From Hyphomicrobiales bacterium (GTDB taxonomy: Bacteria; Pseudomonadota; Alphaproteobacteria; Rhizobiales; Rhizobiaceae), in the NCBI GenBank assembly GCA_900469965.1, contig UBZP01000020.1, forward strand, positions 1 through 64,000: a DNA stretch of 64,000 nucleotides, in the 5' to 3' direction. A model generated the notes under the pieces. It was not told where the DNA came from. It saw only the letters and a list, made by a program, of their open reading frames with translations, and made no database searches. Each line of letters starts with the position of its first letter. The stretch's first letter is position 1. Positions 9,555 to 16,826 of this stretch are shown here, one piece after another. A program made the translations under genes and the position numbers.

Positions 9555-9950
9555 ATGGACAGGACAGCACTTTCATTGCAAGAAGCGTTCGATGCCATGG
9601 ACGCGAAGATCCGCTCGTTGGAAACCGATCTCAGGAAGCTTGAGCGGAAAAACCACGTCGACAACGTCGTTTTGAAATACGTGATGCTGACCATCAACAA
9701 GGCAGCACCAGACCTCTTCCAGGATCTACTAAGTGCATTGGACAGCCACGCTGATGGATTCTTGGAGTCGGGCGAGACGGTTTATAGGGGCGCTCTGAAG
9801 GAAACGGGCGATCCTGCAGCGGCTGAACGCTGCCGTTCTTACGCCGAGGAATATTCCGCGCATATGCGTTCATACGTTGAAGATCTCAGGCTTCGGAAGG
9901 TGTCGCCGGCAGTCTTCACCGTTGTTGATGGGGGCAAGAAGGACGACTAA
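9555..9950 (+). CDS. Hypothetical protein with N-terminal coiled coil
   Basis: The 131-residue protein is not recognised. Residues 8-35 (LQEAFDAMDAKIRSLETDL) form a heptad-like coiled coil. The rest looks helical with an acidic/polar centre and a charged tail KKDD. No signal peptide or membrane segment is present. The ATG at 9555 has no clear ribosome binding site; an in-frame ATG at 9597 is an alternative start. It is the first gene after the tRNA in the AT-richer island and may be island cargo. It is separated by 165 bases from the next gene, so co-transcription is uncertain. Confidence 0.65.
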   Translation: MDRTALSLQEAFDAMDAKIRSLETDLRKLERKNHVDNVVLKYVMLTINKAAPDLFQDLLSALDSHADGFLESGETVYRGALKETGDPAAAERCRSYAEEYSAHMRSYVEDLRLRKVSPAVFTVVDGGKKDD

Positions 9951-10115
9951 GCCGCCCTCCTGAACCACTCGTAGAAGATTGCTGCGCAGTGTGGTTCCAC
10001 GCCGCGCGGATCGGTTTAAGGGTCATGCGGGGGATGGATTTCTCTAAATGCGTGCATATTTGCTTAAGAATTTCCCCTCAGGATTGGTCGCGCAAGTGAT
10101 GCTGAGGGGGATTCC

Positions 10116-10691
10116 TTGCCTGTTCCCGATTTCGACCCACGAGGGCTTCTGCCGCCCGTATTGAATGATCCGGCTGGAACCGAACGATCGCCCTATTTGG
10201 CGACACTGCCAGAGGTAGTGCAGCGGTTTGGAACAACACCGCAGCGCCGGCGACTCTTGCGAAACTTGATTGCGTACCGCGAGATCATTTCCCGCGACGA
10301 ATACGTTGTCGGCGTACAGCTCTTGGACGGGAGCTTTGTCGAGAACGTGGAGGCTATTGGAAATCGAGAGCCGGCCGATATCGATTTGTTCAGCCTTGTA
10401 GCGCCTCCGCAGAAGTACCTTGCGGATTTTTCACTTTGGGAAAATCATGGTGCCGGCTACTGGAATACCGAGATCGTGAACCGCGACCTGAACAAGGAAC
10501 GCTTCGCCCTCGACACGTATGGCATCATTATGGATGCCTCAATGCCGCTCTATGAGATGCTGATGAACGTCACATACTGGTATGGCCTGTTCTCACATCA
10601 ACGAGAGACATTTCAATGGAAGGGCTTCGTCGTCGTGGACATCAACGCCGCAGATGATGAAATTGCTCTGCAGATGATGGGAGAGGAGTGA
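10116..10691 (+). CDS. DUF6932-like protein, probable nucleotidyltransferase fold
   Basis: The 191-residue protein starts at TTG 10116, placed by AGGGGG 6-10 bases upstream. Residues about 70-91 contain LLDGSFVEN followed by PADIDLF. A G-S motif followed by D-x-D after about 15 residues is the signature of the nucleotidyltransferase superfamily metal site. Further on, NVTYWYGLFSHQRET and WKGFVVVDI match, from memory, the DUF6932 family of small NTase-like proteins. Its stop overlaps the start of the next gene (TGATG), so the two are translationally coupled. Similar folds occur in toxin-antitoxin pairs (MntA type) and defence enzymes, but activity here is inference. It lies within the island beside tRNA-Arg. 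Confidence 0.75.
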   Translation: MPVPDFDPRGLLPPVLNDPAGTERSPYLATLPEVVQRFGTTPQRRRLLRNLIAYREIISRDEYVVGVQLLDGSFVENVEAIGNREPADIDLFSLVAPPQKYLADFSLWENHGAGYWNTEIVNRDLNKERFALDTYGIIMDASMPLYEMLMNVTYWYGLFSHQRETFQWKGFVVVDINAADDEIALQMMGEE

Positions 10692-11653
10692 TGCCCAATC
10701 TGCTTTCGCTCGAATCTCTCGAGAGCGACCGAGCCTTCGTTGAGAAGCAGCGCGAAAAGGCGTCGTCTGATCGCTGGGGTACGTCAAAGACAATGTGGGA
10801 TCAACGTCTGTCCGACATAAATCAGAAGATCGGGGAACTGAAGTCGAAGCCCGCCACCCATGCCAGTGTGGCGTTGATTTTTGACGGCCTCCCCGTCATC
10901 GGCCAAGGCGATATCAGATTAGACTTTTCGACGGAGGCTCTAGCTTCGTATCAAAAGATCGTCGCAGCATCCCTCGCCATGCAGCAGGATGTGGAAATCG
11001 CAGCCAAGGGACGCGTTAAAGGCGCTGAAAAATCAAAGCTTTACATTCGCGATATCGTACGGGGATCGATGGGCTTTATCCTCGAAGAGCTAACCGGTCG
11101 ACAGTCTGATATGTTTGCTACGCCGCTTAAGAATGCCGTTGAGGACTCAACAAAGCTGATTGGCTCTTTGAGCAGTGCTGATGGAGAGGGATTTCTAGAG
11201 GCGATTGCGGAAACTCCTCCGCGTCTAGTTGGCGCACTTCAGAAGTTCACCAAGGTGCTACGCGACGCCGGAGCGACCACTCGGATTGTGGGTGACGTTT
11301 ACAAAGTTTCGTTGGGCCTAGCTGAAATTAACCAGCTCTCGGAACGCTTCTCTGACGTCGCGGTCAGCGAGGAACAACTTCTTCTGGAGGGGGTCCTTCT
11401 GGGCATCCTACCAGATTCACGGGAGTTCGAACTGCAGCTCCTGGAGTCGGCTGGAACGCTAAAGGGTTTGGTCTCGGAAGATCTTACTTTACGTTACGTC
11501 ACGGATGCAGGTTTCAAGGAACAACTGCTTCTTCGTCCGGTGAAGGCGCGGCTTACTCTGACGAAGACCGCTCGACACGGTAGCGTGATCAAGCAGCAAA
11601 TGGTCTTGGAAGGTCTGGATCCGAACGACACAAGGGACTTACTCTCAAAGTAG
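10691..11653 (+). CDS. Unknown 320-residue partner of the DUF6932-like protein
   Basis: The ATG at 10691 shares a base with the preceding stop (TGATG); a GTG immediately upstream at 10688 is an alternative. GAGAGGAG provides the ribosome binding site. The family is not recognised. Residues 5-50 are charged and helical, probably a coiled coil. A beta-rich segment follows (HASVALIFDGLPVIGQGDI), then helical DFSTEALASYQKIVAASLAM and RDIVRGSMGFILEEL. The C-terminal third (EGVLLGILPDSREFELQLL) may be another beta domain, with a basic tail. There is no signal peptide or membrane span, so it is probably cytoplasmic. Coupling implies that it forms a functional pair with the NTase-like protein. A toxin-antitoxin or defence role is possible but unproven. 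Confidence 0.7.
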   Translation: MPNLLSLESLESDRAFVEKQREKASSDRWGTSKTMWDQRLSDINQKIGELKSKPATHASVALIFDGLPVIGQGDIRLDFSTEALASYQKIVAASLAMQQDVEIAAKGRVKGAEKSKLYIRDIVRGSMGFILEELTGRQSDMFATPLKNAVEDSTKLIGSLSSADGEGFLEAIAETPPRLVGALQKFTKVLRDAGATTRIVGDVYKVSLGLAEINQLSERFSDVAVSEEQLLLEGVLLGILPDSREFELQLLESAGTLKGLVSEDLTLRYVTDAGFKEQLLLRPVKARLTLTKTARHGSVIKQQMVLEGLDPNDTRDLLSK

Positions 11654-11700
11654 CGATAACCGTTTTTCTCGTTAGGAATAGCGAAATGTCGGGTGCTAGG

Positions 11701-11952
11701 TTACGTCGCCGTGATGGCGGCTGATAATCTTCTTAGATAGCTCTCGAGATGCCGCATAGCTTTCGTGCGTTTTCCTCGAGCGAGATAAGCGCGCAGAGGT
11801 TCGTCCTCCATATCCTCGACCGTTCCTCTCTTCGAGGAGCGATACTTGCGAATCCTGAGATCTCCCAGCTTTGGATCAAACGAAATTGTCATCCGGAGAT
11901 AGTTCCCGTGAGGAAGTTTCCCTCGAAAAAACTCTTTCTCTACCTCTGCCAT
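11701..11952 (-). CDS. Small hypothetical protein at the island's right end
   Basis: The protein has 83 residues from ATG 11952-11950 (MAEVEKEFFRGKLPHGNYLRM). The frame is open further upstream to an ATG at 12045. GGGG lies a few bases before the chosen start, a weak ribosome binding site. It is very basic, with RIRKYRSSKRG, RAYLARGKRTKAM and LESYLRRL. It runs towards the 320-residue gene, with stops 47 bases apart. It is not recognised; a nucleic-acid-binding role is only suggested by charge. It may be a fragment left by island decay. Confidence 0.45.
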   Translation of the reverse strand: MAEVEKEFFRGKLPHGNYLRMTISFDPKLGDLRIRKYRSSKRGTVEDMEDEPLRAYLARGKRTKAMRHLESYLRRLSAAITAT

Positions 11953-12041
11953 GCCATCCCCGCGCGGGTCCCCTCGGATCGGCAGATAACGTGAAGTGAA
12001 AATGGTTGAGACATGATTCCCCCTAGGCCGGTGCAAAGAAA

Positions 12042-12248
12042 TCAAACTTCCCGTCTGGAGGCAAGGCGCGCTTGTCCAACGGCAAGGGCGATGATCTCGT
12101 GGATCTTCGGTTCGAGCCGTCCCGTCCTGCCGGCGCTGCCCTCGATCGTGTTCAGGCCGCGGAGCACGTCCGGGCTGAGCCTTGCGAAGTCGCCGACCCT
12201 GTCGATCAGCGCGTCGCGATAGCCGTTCCAGTCCTGCAGGGTGCCCAT
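12042..12248 (-). pseudogene. Truncated carboxymuconolactone decarboxylase (CMD/AhpD-like) gene
   Basis: Sixty-eight codons remain. Residues 1-53 read like the N-terminus of the CMD family: W-N-G-Y-R-D-A-L, DFARLSPDVLRGL, then K-x-H-E-I-I-A-L-A-V. In intact members this is followed by the active-site Cys-x-x-Cys region and a histidine, and the protein continues to about 110-130 residues. Here the reading changes abruptly to GQARLASRREV and stops, so the catalytic half is missing. The start lies 7 bases after the stop of the upstream SDR gene on the same strand, indicating an old SDR-CMD operon. The breakpoint at about 12,060-12,090 marks the edge of the island. Confidence 0.65.
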
Positions 12249-12255
12249 AACAGCC

Positions 12256-13023
12256 TCACTGGCGGCCGGCGGTCACGCCGCCGTCGACCGGAAGGACGGT
12301 GCCGGTGATCCAGGACGCCTGCTCGGAGGCGAGGAAGAGGATCGCCTCGGCGACGTCGCCGGGCTGGCCGTTGCGGCCGAGCGGATGGAAGGCGTTGAAG
12401 GTCGGCAGGACGTCCTTCACCTGCTCGTCGGACAGGAACGTGTTGTAGACCGGGGTCTCGACGACGGCCGGCGCGACAGCGTTGATGCGGATGTTGTAGG
12501 GCGCGAGCTCGATCGCGAGGTTGCGCACCATGGCATGAACGCCGGCATTCGCCGCGGAATAGGCGGCCGAGGGTGTCGCGCCGATCGCCTGGATCGCCCA
12601 CATCGAGCCCGTCTGCACGATCGCCCCGCCCTTCTCCTTCATCGCCTTTGCCGCCGCCTGCGCGGCGAAGAACTTACCCTTTAGGATCGTGTCCAGGTAC
12701 CGGTCGTAGTCCGCCTCCGTCAGCTCGATGAACGGTTTCGGATTGAAGACGCCGGCATTGTTGACCAGAACGTCGAGCCTGCCGAAGCGGGAGACGGCGG
12801 CCTCGACGAGGGCCGCGCCGGTCTCGGGCCGGGCGATATCGCCGGCGGAGACCACTACACGGCTGCCGCTCGCGTCGATCGCCTTCGCAGCCGCCGCGAG
12901 CTTCTCGCGATCACGCCCGTTGATGACGACCTTGGCGCCTTCGGCGACGAACCGCGCCGCCGCTTCCCTGCCGATGCCCGAACCGCCGCCGGTGATTGCA
13001 ACGACCTTGCCTTCAAAACGCAT
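12256..13023 (-). CDS. SDR-family oxidoreductase with altered catalytic lysine
   Basis: The 255-residue classical short-chain dehydrogenase/reductase should be cytoplasmic and NAD(P)-linked. The cofactor motif is TGGGSGIG (11-18), the structural motif NNAG (89-92), the catalytic Ser at residue 140 and Tyr at residue 155. The usual YxxxK reads Y-S-A-A-N, so the lysine that lowers the tyrosine pKa is Asn159. The C-terminus ends in the normal G-T-V-L-P-V-D-G-G. The substrate is unknown. It is followed by the broken CMD gene. It is divergent from a TetR gene with two palindromic operators between them, so it is very likely controlled by that regulator. Confidence 0.88.
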   Translation of the reverse strand: MRFEGKVVAITGGGSGIGREAAARFVAEGAKVVINGRDREKLAAAAKAIDASGSRVVVSAGDIARPETGAALVEAAVSRFGRLDVLVNNAGVFNPKPFIELTEADYDRYLDTILKGKFFAAQAAAKAMKEKGGAIVQTGSMWAIQAIGATPSAAYSAANAGVHAMVRNLAIELAPYNIRINAVAPAVVETPVYNTFLSDEQVKDVLPTFNAFHPLGRNGQPGDVAEAILFLASEQASWITGTVLPVDGGVTAGRQ

Positions 13024-13039
13024 GTCTTTCTCCTTGTTG

Positions 13040-13117
13040 TCTATCTATCGATAGATAGATGCATGGGCTACATAGAGATTGCTTTCGCAGAGCGCAACCC
13101 TTATCTATCGATAGATA
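13040..13117. promoter_or_regulatory. Two palindromic operators between the SDR and TetR genes
   Basis: A perfect 20-bp palindrome at 13040-13059 (TCTATCTATCGATAGATAGA) and a perfect 16-bp copy of its core at 13102-13117 (TATCTATCGATAGATA) have centres exactly 60 bases apart. The first sits 17 bases from the SDR start and the second 15 bases from the TetR start. Each would therefore block one of the divergent genes. The likely ligand is the adjacent TetR protein. Confidence 0.85.
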
Positions 13118-13131
13118 GAGAAGGACATGCG

Positions 13132-13635
13132 ATGAGCGAGACGACAGAGGCGATCATGGACGCCGCCGAGGAGCGCATCCGTCAGGCGGGCTACAGCGGC
13201 TTCAGCTTCCGGGAAGTGGCGGCCGATATCGGCGTGAAGAGTTCCAGCGTCCACTATCACTTTCCGACCAAGGAGAAGCTCGCCGCGGCCGTTGCGCGCC
13301 GCTACACCGACCGTTTCCTGAAGGGCGTGGATCAACGGGTTGCCGAAGGCCGCGACATCGTGACGGCCTTTCGCCAGGTCTTTGGCGATGCGCTGGACCG
13401 GGACGGCCGGATGTGCCTGTGCGGCGCGATGGGCGCCACGTCCGCCGATCTGGCCGAGGAGGTGCGCGCCGAGGTGCGGCGGTTCTTCCAGCTCGGGCTG
13501 GAGCGGCTGGCGAAGGCCGGCCTTGCGAAGGACGCGGCGGTCCAGGTGATCGCCACGCTCGAGGGCGCGATGCTGGCCGCAAACGTCCTCGACGACCGGT
13601 CCCTGTTCGAGAGCGGCACGGCCGGTCTCGTCTAG
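13132..13635 (+). CDS. TetR/AcrR-family transcriptional regulator
   Basis: The 167-residue repressor starts at ATG 13132, just after the second operator; the longer open frame upstream would read through the operator and is rejected. The N-terminal HTH (residues 4-50) contains IMDAAEERIRQAGYSGFSFREVAADIGVKSSSVHYHFPTK in order, a typical TetR recognition helix and Y-H-F-P-T-K boundary. The C-terminal ligand domain includes MCLCGAMGA, as in the YxaF/LmrA-like subgroup. It is divergent from the SDR gene and likely autoregulates. The ligand is unknown. Confidence 0.9.
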   Translation: MSETTEAIMDAAEERIRQAGYSGFSFREVAADIGVKSSSVHYHFPTKEKLAAAVARRYTDRFLKGVDQRVAEGRDIVTAFRQVFGDALDRDGRMCLCGAMGATSADLAEEVRAEVRRFFQLGLERLAKAGLAKDAAVQVIATLEGAMLAANVLDDRSLFESGTAGLV

Positions 13636-13717
13636 TCTCGCGCCAGACGAGGTCGCGCGCCGGACCACGGGCGCCAGCGCACAGATGCAGATACCGGCAC
13701 GGAAGCCCTTCCCTCCC

Positions 13718-13742
13718 AGAACAAAACCGCGCGCCAGGCGTT
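13718..13742 (+). promoter_or_regulatory. Candidate EcfG-dependent promoter
   Basis: AGAAC (13718-13722), sixteen bases, then CGTT (13739-13742). This matches the general-stress sigma consensus GGAAC-N16/17-CGTT except for the first base. The predicted start lies about 24 bases before the gene at 13773. EcfG itself is encoded in this window. Confidence 0.5.
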
Positions 13743-13772
13743 GTAGGGAACAGACATTTCAGGGAGGTGGAC

Positions 13773-14144
13773 GTGACCAACATTCGTTCGAGCGGCTTCG
13801 ACAATCCGGCGCAGCTTCGCGAGCATCTGGCCGAGCTCGACGACGCCGCCGATCGGGACGATCCGACACACGACAACGCCGATCTGCAGAGGCAGATCGC
13901 GCAGCTTCGAAAGGAAATGCGCGACCTGCGCAAGCTGGTCGTGCAGACCCGGGCCCGGCCGGCCGGACACGGCACAGCCAGGAAGGGGAAGGACAAGCGC
14001 GACGACCGGTTCTGGCTGCGGCTGGCGACGACGGTGGCGGGCACCCTTCTTCTTTCCGCCGCCGTCCGCTACTTCCGTCTCGGCCCGGCCGGCGCCGCCG
14101 CAGTGCCGCTGATCGCCTCGAAATTCGGCGGCGGCGGCCGCTGA
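13773..14144 (+). CDS. Small membrane-anchored protein, possible stress-response member
   Basis: The 123-residue protein starts at GTG 13773 behind GGGAGG with 5-base spacing. Residues 1-60 are hydrophilic, with a short coiled coil (ADLQRQIAQLRKEMRDLRKLV). A basic linker RKGKDKRDDR follows, then one clear hydrophobic segment (LATTVAGTLLLSAAV) and a glycine-rich tail. The layout, with a helical cytoplasmic part and a C-terminal anchor, resembles the ElaB/DUF883-type stress proteins, although homology is not clear. A near-consensus EcfG promoter lies just upstream, which supports a general-stress role. The product name is otherwise unknown. Confidence 0.7.
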   Translation: MTNIRSSGFDNPAQLREHLAELDDAADRDDPTHDNADLQRQIAQLRKEMRDLRKLVVQTRARPAGHGTARKGKDKRDDRFWLRLATTVAGTLLLSAAVRYFRLGPAGAAAVPLIASKFGGGGR

Positions 14145-14209
14145 GCCCGCAGGCTTCGTGATCGACGGCGACGAGGGATCGCCCGCCGACGGCGGTCGTA
14201 CGATGCGGC

Positions 14210-14479
14210 TCACGGGTCTGCGGACGGCCAGTAGTCGTCGCGACGATAGTCGGCCGGGATGGGATCGAGCCGGCCGAGCGTCTGCGCCACGAACTCGATC
14301 TGCAGTTTCAGATACGCGACCGACCGCGGGATCGCAGCCCCCGTCGCCAGGCTGCGGGCGTGCCACGCGGGATAGCCGCTCGCCCGGATCCTGCGTTCCG
14401 CCTCCTGGCGCACATGACGATCGCTCGGGGCCGCCTGTTCCCCGGACCGTGCTCCGCCGTCGATGACCTTGAATCGCAA
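14210..14479 (-). CDS. Conserved small rhizobial hypothetical protein
   Basis: The 89-residue protein reads from TTG 14479, placed by GGCGAGG five bases upstream; an in-frame ATG at 14569 would add 30 unlikely residues. The N-terminus RFKVIDGG and the C-terminal run YLKLQIEFVAQTLGRLDPIPADYRRDDYWP look conserved and helical, ending in an acidic/aromatic tail. No signal peptide or membrane span is visible. It is not recognised by function. It stands alone, convergent with the 13773 gene. Confidence 0.6.
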   Translation of the reverse strand: MRFKVIDGGARSGEQAAPSDRHVRQEAERRIRASGYPAWHARSLATGAAIPRSVAYLKLQIEFVAQTLGRLDPIPADYRRDDYWPSADP

Positions 14480-14756
14480 TTCGACCTCGCCTTTGCCCCC
14501 TGGCGGATTGTGGTCGAAAGCAGCCGGCCCTGCCAGTGCGCGCCTTGCGGATCGGGCGTTCGACGACATTCCATCCACATGTTCCGCAGGCGCGCCGCCG
14601 CGCGATGGCCGGCGTTCGCGCCAGGCAGGGTCGAGACGGCGGCAATGCGTGACCGCAGGGGCGTCATGTCGCGCGTGCAGAGGCCCGGCCGGCGATTGCG
14701 GCGACCATGGTGTCGCTGTATCCCTTTCCCCTCGCGGAATTTCTGAGGAGGCGAGC

Positions 14757-15149
14757 ATGGATCAATTCACCGGCGGCTGCCTGTGCGGCAAGGTTCGGTT
14801 CGTGGCGTCGGGCCGCCCGTACCGGGTCGGCATCTGCCACTGCCTCGACTGCCGCAAGCACCACGGCGCCCTCTTTCACGCCTCGGCGATATTCCCGGAA
14901 GATGCAGTGACGGTCGAAGGCGAGACGGCCGACTATGGCGGCCGGCATTTCTGTCCCCGCTGCGGTTCGCCGGTTTTCGGCCGCAGCGCCGACGAGATCG
15001 AGGTGAACCTCGGCGCGCTCGATGCCCCCGACCAGTTCGTGCCGACCTACGAACTGTGGACCATCCGTCGCGAGAGCTGGCTGCCGCCGTTTCCGGTCCG
15101 GCACCGGTACGAGCGCAACCGCGACCCCACGGGCCGGTCTGAGGACTGA
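14757..15149 (+). CDS. GFA (glutathione-dependent formaldehyde-activating) family protein
   Basis: The 130-residue zinc-binding protein of the GFA/CENP-V fold has cysteine ligands in GGCLCGKVRF, then CHCLDCRKHHG and CPRCGSPVF. Family members bind zinc and some bind glutathione adducts, but most, including this one, have no known reaction. The length is normal for the family. The ATG at 14757 follows GAGGAGGCGAGC. It is apparently monocistronic, about 90 bases before the MarR promoter. Confidence 0.88.
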   Translation: MDQFTGGCLCGKVRFVASGRPYRVGICHCLDCRKHHGALFHASAIFPEDAVTVEGETADYGGRHFCPRCGSPVFGRSADEIEVNLGALDAPDQFVPTYELWTIRRESWLPPFPVRHRYERNRDPTGRSED

Positions 15150-15205
15150 AGCGTATCGCATCGCTGCGCGGACCGCGGGCGACGCAAGGCTTTTCAAGAG
15201 CGCGC

Positions 15206-15232
15206 TTGCAATTAATAGGACTCCTATATATA
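15206..15232 (+). promoter_or_regulatory. MarR promoter with inverted-repeat operator
   Basis: A -35-like TTGCAA (15206-15211) and an AT-rich -10 region (TATATA, about 15227-15232) flank a perfect 6+1+6 inverted repeat ATAGGACTCCTAT (15215-15227). Its place between the promoter elements, just before a MarR gene, is typical of autorepression. Confidence 0.65.
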
Positions 15233-15240
15233 TTGACGGC

Positions 15241-15885
15241 ATGGAAACGCCGAACAACCCCACCGCCGTCCAGCATCGCATCCGCGAAGCGCTCGCCCGC
15301 GTCGCCATGGTCATGCGGGCGGACGAATGGAACCGGGCCAAGACGACCGGCCTGAACCCGACGCAGCTTGCGATCCTGGAGCTTCTCGAAGGCCGCCGGG
15401 ACGGGCTGGCCGTGAAGGACATCGCCGCGAACCTCGGCGTCTCGCAACCGACCGCGACGGACTCCATTGCCGCCCTCGAGCGCAAGGGGCTGGCAGCCAA
15501 GCGCAATGCCGGCACCGACCGGCGCGGCGTCAACGTCGCCATCACCCAGGAAGGGCTCGCGGCGCTGAAGGCCGGTAGCGACGGCGAAAGTGCGGCAGAG
15601 CGGTCGGTGGACGCACTGGCCGACCACGAACAGGAAGACCTGCTGGTCACGCTGGTCAAGATGATCAGGACCCTGCAGGAGATCGACGCGATCCCGATCC
15701 AGCGCATGTGCGCGACCTGTCGGTATTTCGCCCCCTTCGCCCATTCCGATGCGGCGCGTCCGCATCACTGCAATTTCGTCGACGCGGCATTCGGCCAGCG
15801 GGATATCCGCATCGACTGCCGCGACCACGAAACCGCCGATCCTGCGTCACGGGCAGCCACCTGGGACGCGTTCACGAGAGGATAG
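15241..15885 (+). CDS. MarR-family regulator with C-terminal cysteine-rich tail
   Basis: The protein has 214 residues. Residues 1-140 form a MarR winged helix: NPTQLAILELLEGR, the recognition region VSQPTATDSIAALERKGL, and the wing KRNAGTDRRGVNV. Beyond the usual MarR end (about 145), a 60-residue extension carries C-A-T-C-R-Y-F, H-H-C-N-F and I-D-C-R-D-H. These are four cysteines plus histidines spaced as a possible metal site or redox switch. The ATG at 15241 directly follows an operator-like inverted repeat. It is followed at 42 bases by a secreted protein gene and then a redoxin gene. This suggests a metal- or oxidant-sensing repressor of that set, which is inference. Confidence 0.85.
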   Translation: METPNNPTAVQHRIREALARVAMVMRADEWNRAKTTGLNPTQLAILELLEGRRDGLAVKDIAANLGVSQPTATDSIAALERKGLAAKRNAGTDRRGVNVAITQEGLAALKAGSDGESAAERSVDALADHEQEDLLVTLVKMIRTLQEIDAIPIQRMCATCRYFAPFAHSDAARPHHCNFVDAAFGQRDIRIDCRDHETADPASRAATWDAFTRG

Positions 15886-15927
15886 GCGCAACCCTCCAGG
15901 CTACGGAGAAAGAAGGAGAAAACCGAC

Positions 15928-16644
15928 ATGTTGAGAAAATTCGCAGCCGGCGCGCTTGTCGCCGGGATGGCCTCGCTATGGCTGACGACGGCGCATGCCC
16001 ATTCGATCAAGGCGGAGCCCAACGAGGCCGTGCAGGCGTCGTTCGACATCATCGAAACGACGATCGTCACCAGGGACGATGTCGCCGTCTTCACCACGCG
16101 CGTCCGCGGCCAGGCCGGCACGGAGAAGCCCAGGGCCACCGGAAAGTTCGAGGGGTCCGACGTCTATGCCTATGTCTGGCCGACCTCGCTGAACAGCGGC
16201 GACATCGGCTTCGAGAGGGACCAGGGCATCGTCGCCCTCGCCGTCACCTTCCATCCCGATTTCGACGATGCGGCGAAGGGCGGCAGGAACCGCGACGTCT
16301 GGCATCCCCATTGGGTGGTGCTCGCCGAAGACAAGGCCTGCGGCGGGGGCCTGAAGGTCATCGACATCCCGCCGGGCGAAAAGCCGAAGGTTCCCGAAAC
16401 CTGGCCCGGCGTTCCCCTGCTCATCGACAGCCCGGCCTACCCCACCGAGCTCAAGGGCGACGCCGTCGACGTCACCATCCCGCTGTCATTGATCGGCGGC
16501 ATCGAGGGCGCGTCCTACGACGGGGTGACGGCGGGCCTCAAGGTCAACGGCAACCTGCACGCCCCGCTTCTCTGCGTTAGCAACGTCTTCAAGGTCGCAT
16601 CCGGCAACCTCAGCCTTCCCGGCAAGGTCATGCCCGCGAAGTGA
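15928..16644 (+). CDS. Secreted protein of unknown function
   Basis: The 238-residue protein has a signal peptide (residues 1-24, cleaving after AHA in TTAHAHS). The mature part is beta-rich, including TTIVTRDDVAVFTTRVRGQAG, WHPHWVVLAEDKACGGGL, and a tail NGNLHAPLLCVSNVF with a possible disulfide between the cysteines near residues 147 and 213. Several His and Trp (W-H-P-H-W) could bind metal, but no family is recognised. The ATG at 15928 follows AGAAGGAG. It lies 42 bases after the MarR gene on the same strand and is probably co-transcribed with it. Confidence 0.75.
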   Translation: MLRKFAAGALVAGMASLWLTTAHAHSIKAEPNEAVQASFDIIETTIVTRDDVAVFTTRVRGQAGTEKPRATGKFEGSDVYAYVWPTSLNSGDIGFERDQGIVALAVTFHPDFDDAAKGGRNRDVWHPHWVVLAEDKACGGGLKVIDIPPGEKPKVPETWPGVPLLIDSPAYPTELKGDAVDVTIPLSLIGGIEGASYDGVTAGLKVNGNLHAPLLCVSNVFKVASGNLSLPGKVMPAK

Positions 16645-16826
16645 CGGAGAGCGCGGGTTCGCCGACAGCCATCGCCGAACCCGCATATTCCTGCCCTCCA
16701 GGCTAACAGAGAGAAAGAACACGACGGGAAATACACGCTTCGCCCCCGGGAGCGCAACCGTGCGGGCGAGCCGGGAACCCGAGCCGCGGATCGCCGTCCG
16801 CCCCCTTTTCAGAAGGATTGAGGATC

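Larger units (their letters stand above)
9433..12041. mobile_element. Probable genomic island remnant next to tRNA-Arg
   Basis: From the tRNA 3' end to about 12,040 the base composition is visibly more AT-rich, and codon use is unlike the GC-ending style on both sides. The genes are unfamiliar. The right edge falls within a carboxymuconolactone-decarboxylase gene that is cut after about 53 codons. No integrase, transposase or convincing repeat of the tRNA 3' end at the right edge is visible, so if it was a tRNA-targeted element it has lost its integration module. The interpretation is inferred from context, composition and the broken neighbour gene. Confidence 0.6.

Noticed and set aside
11848-11860. 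Right-end att repeat of the tRNA (CGAATCCTG)
   Set aside because: Only nine bases match the T arm and the match lies inside an open frame, so chance is the simpler explanation.
13747-13771. EcfG promoter at GGAAC 13747
   Set aside because: No CGTT at 16-17 bases and it overlaps the ribosome binding site; the element at 13718 fits better.
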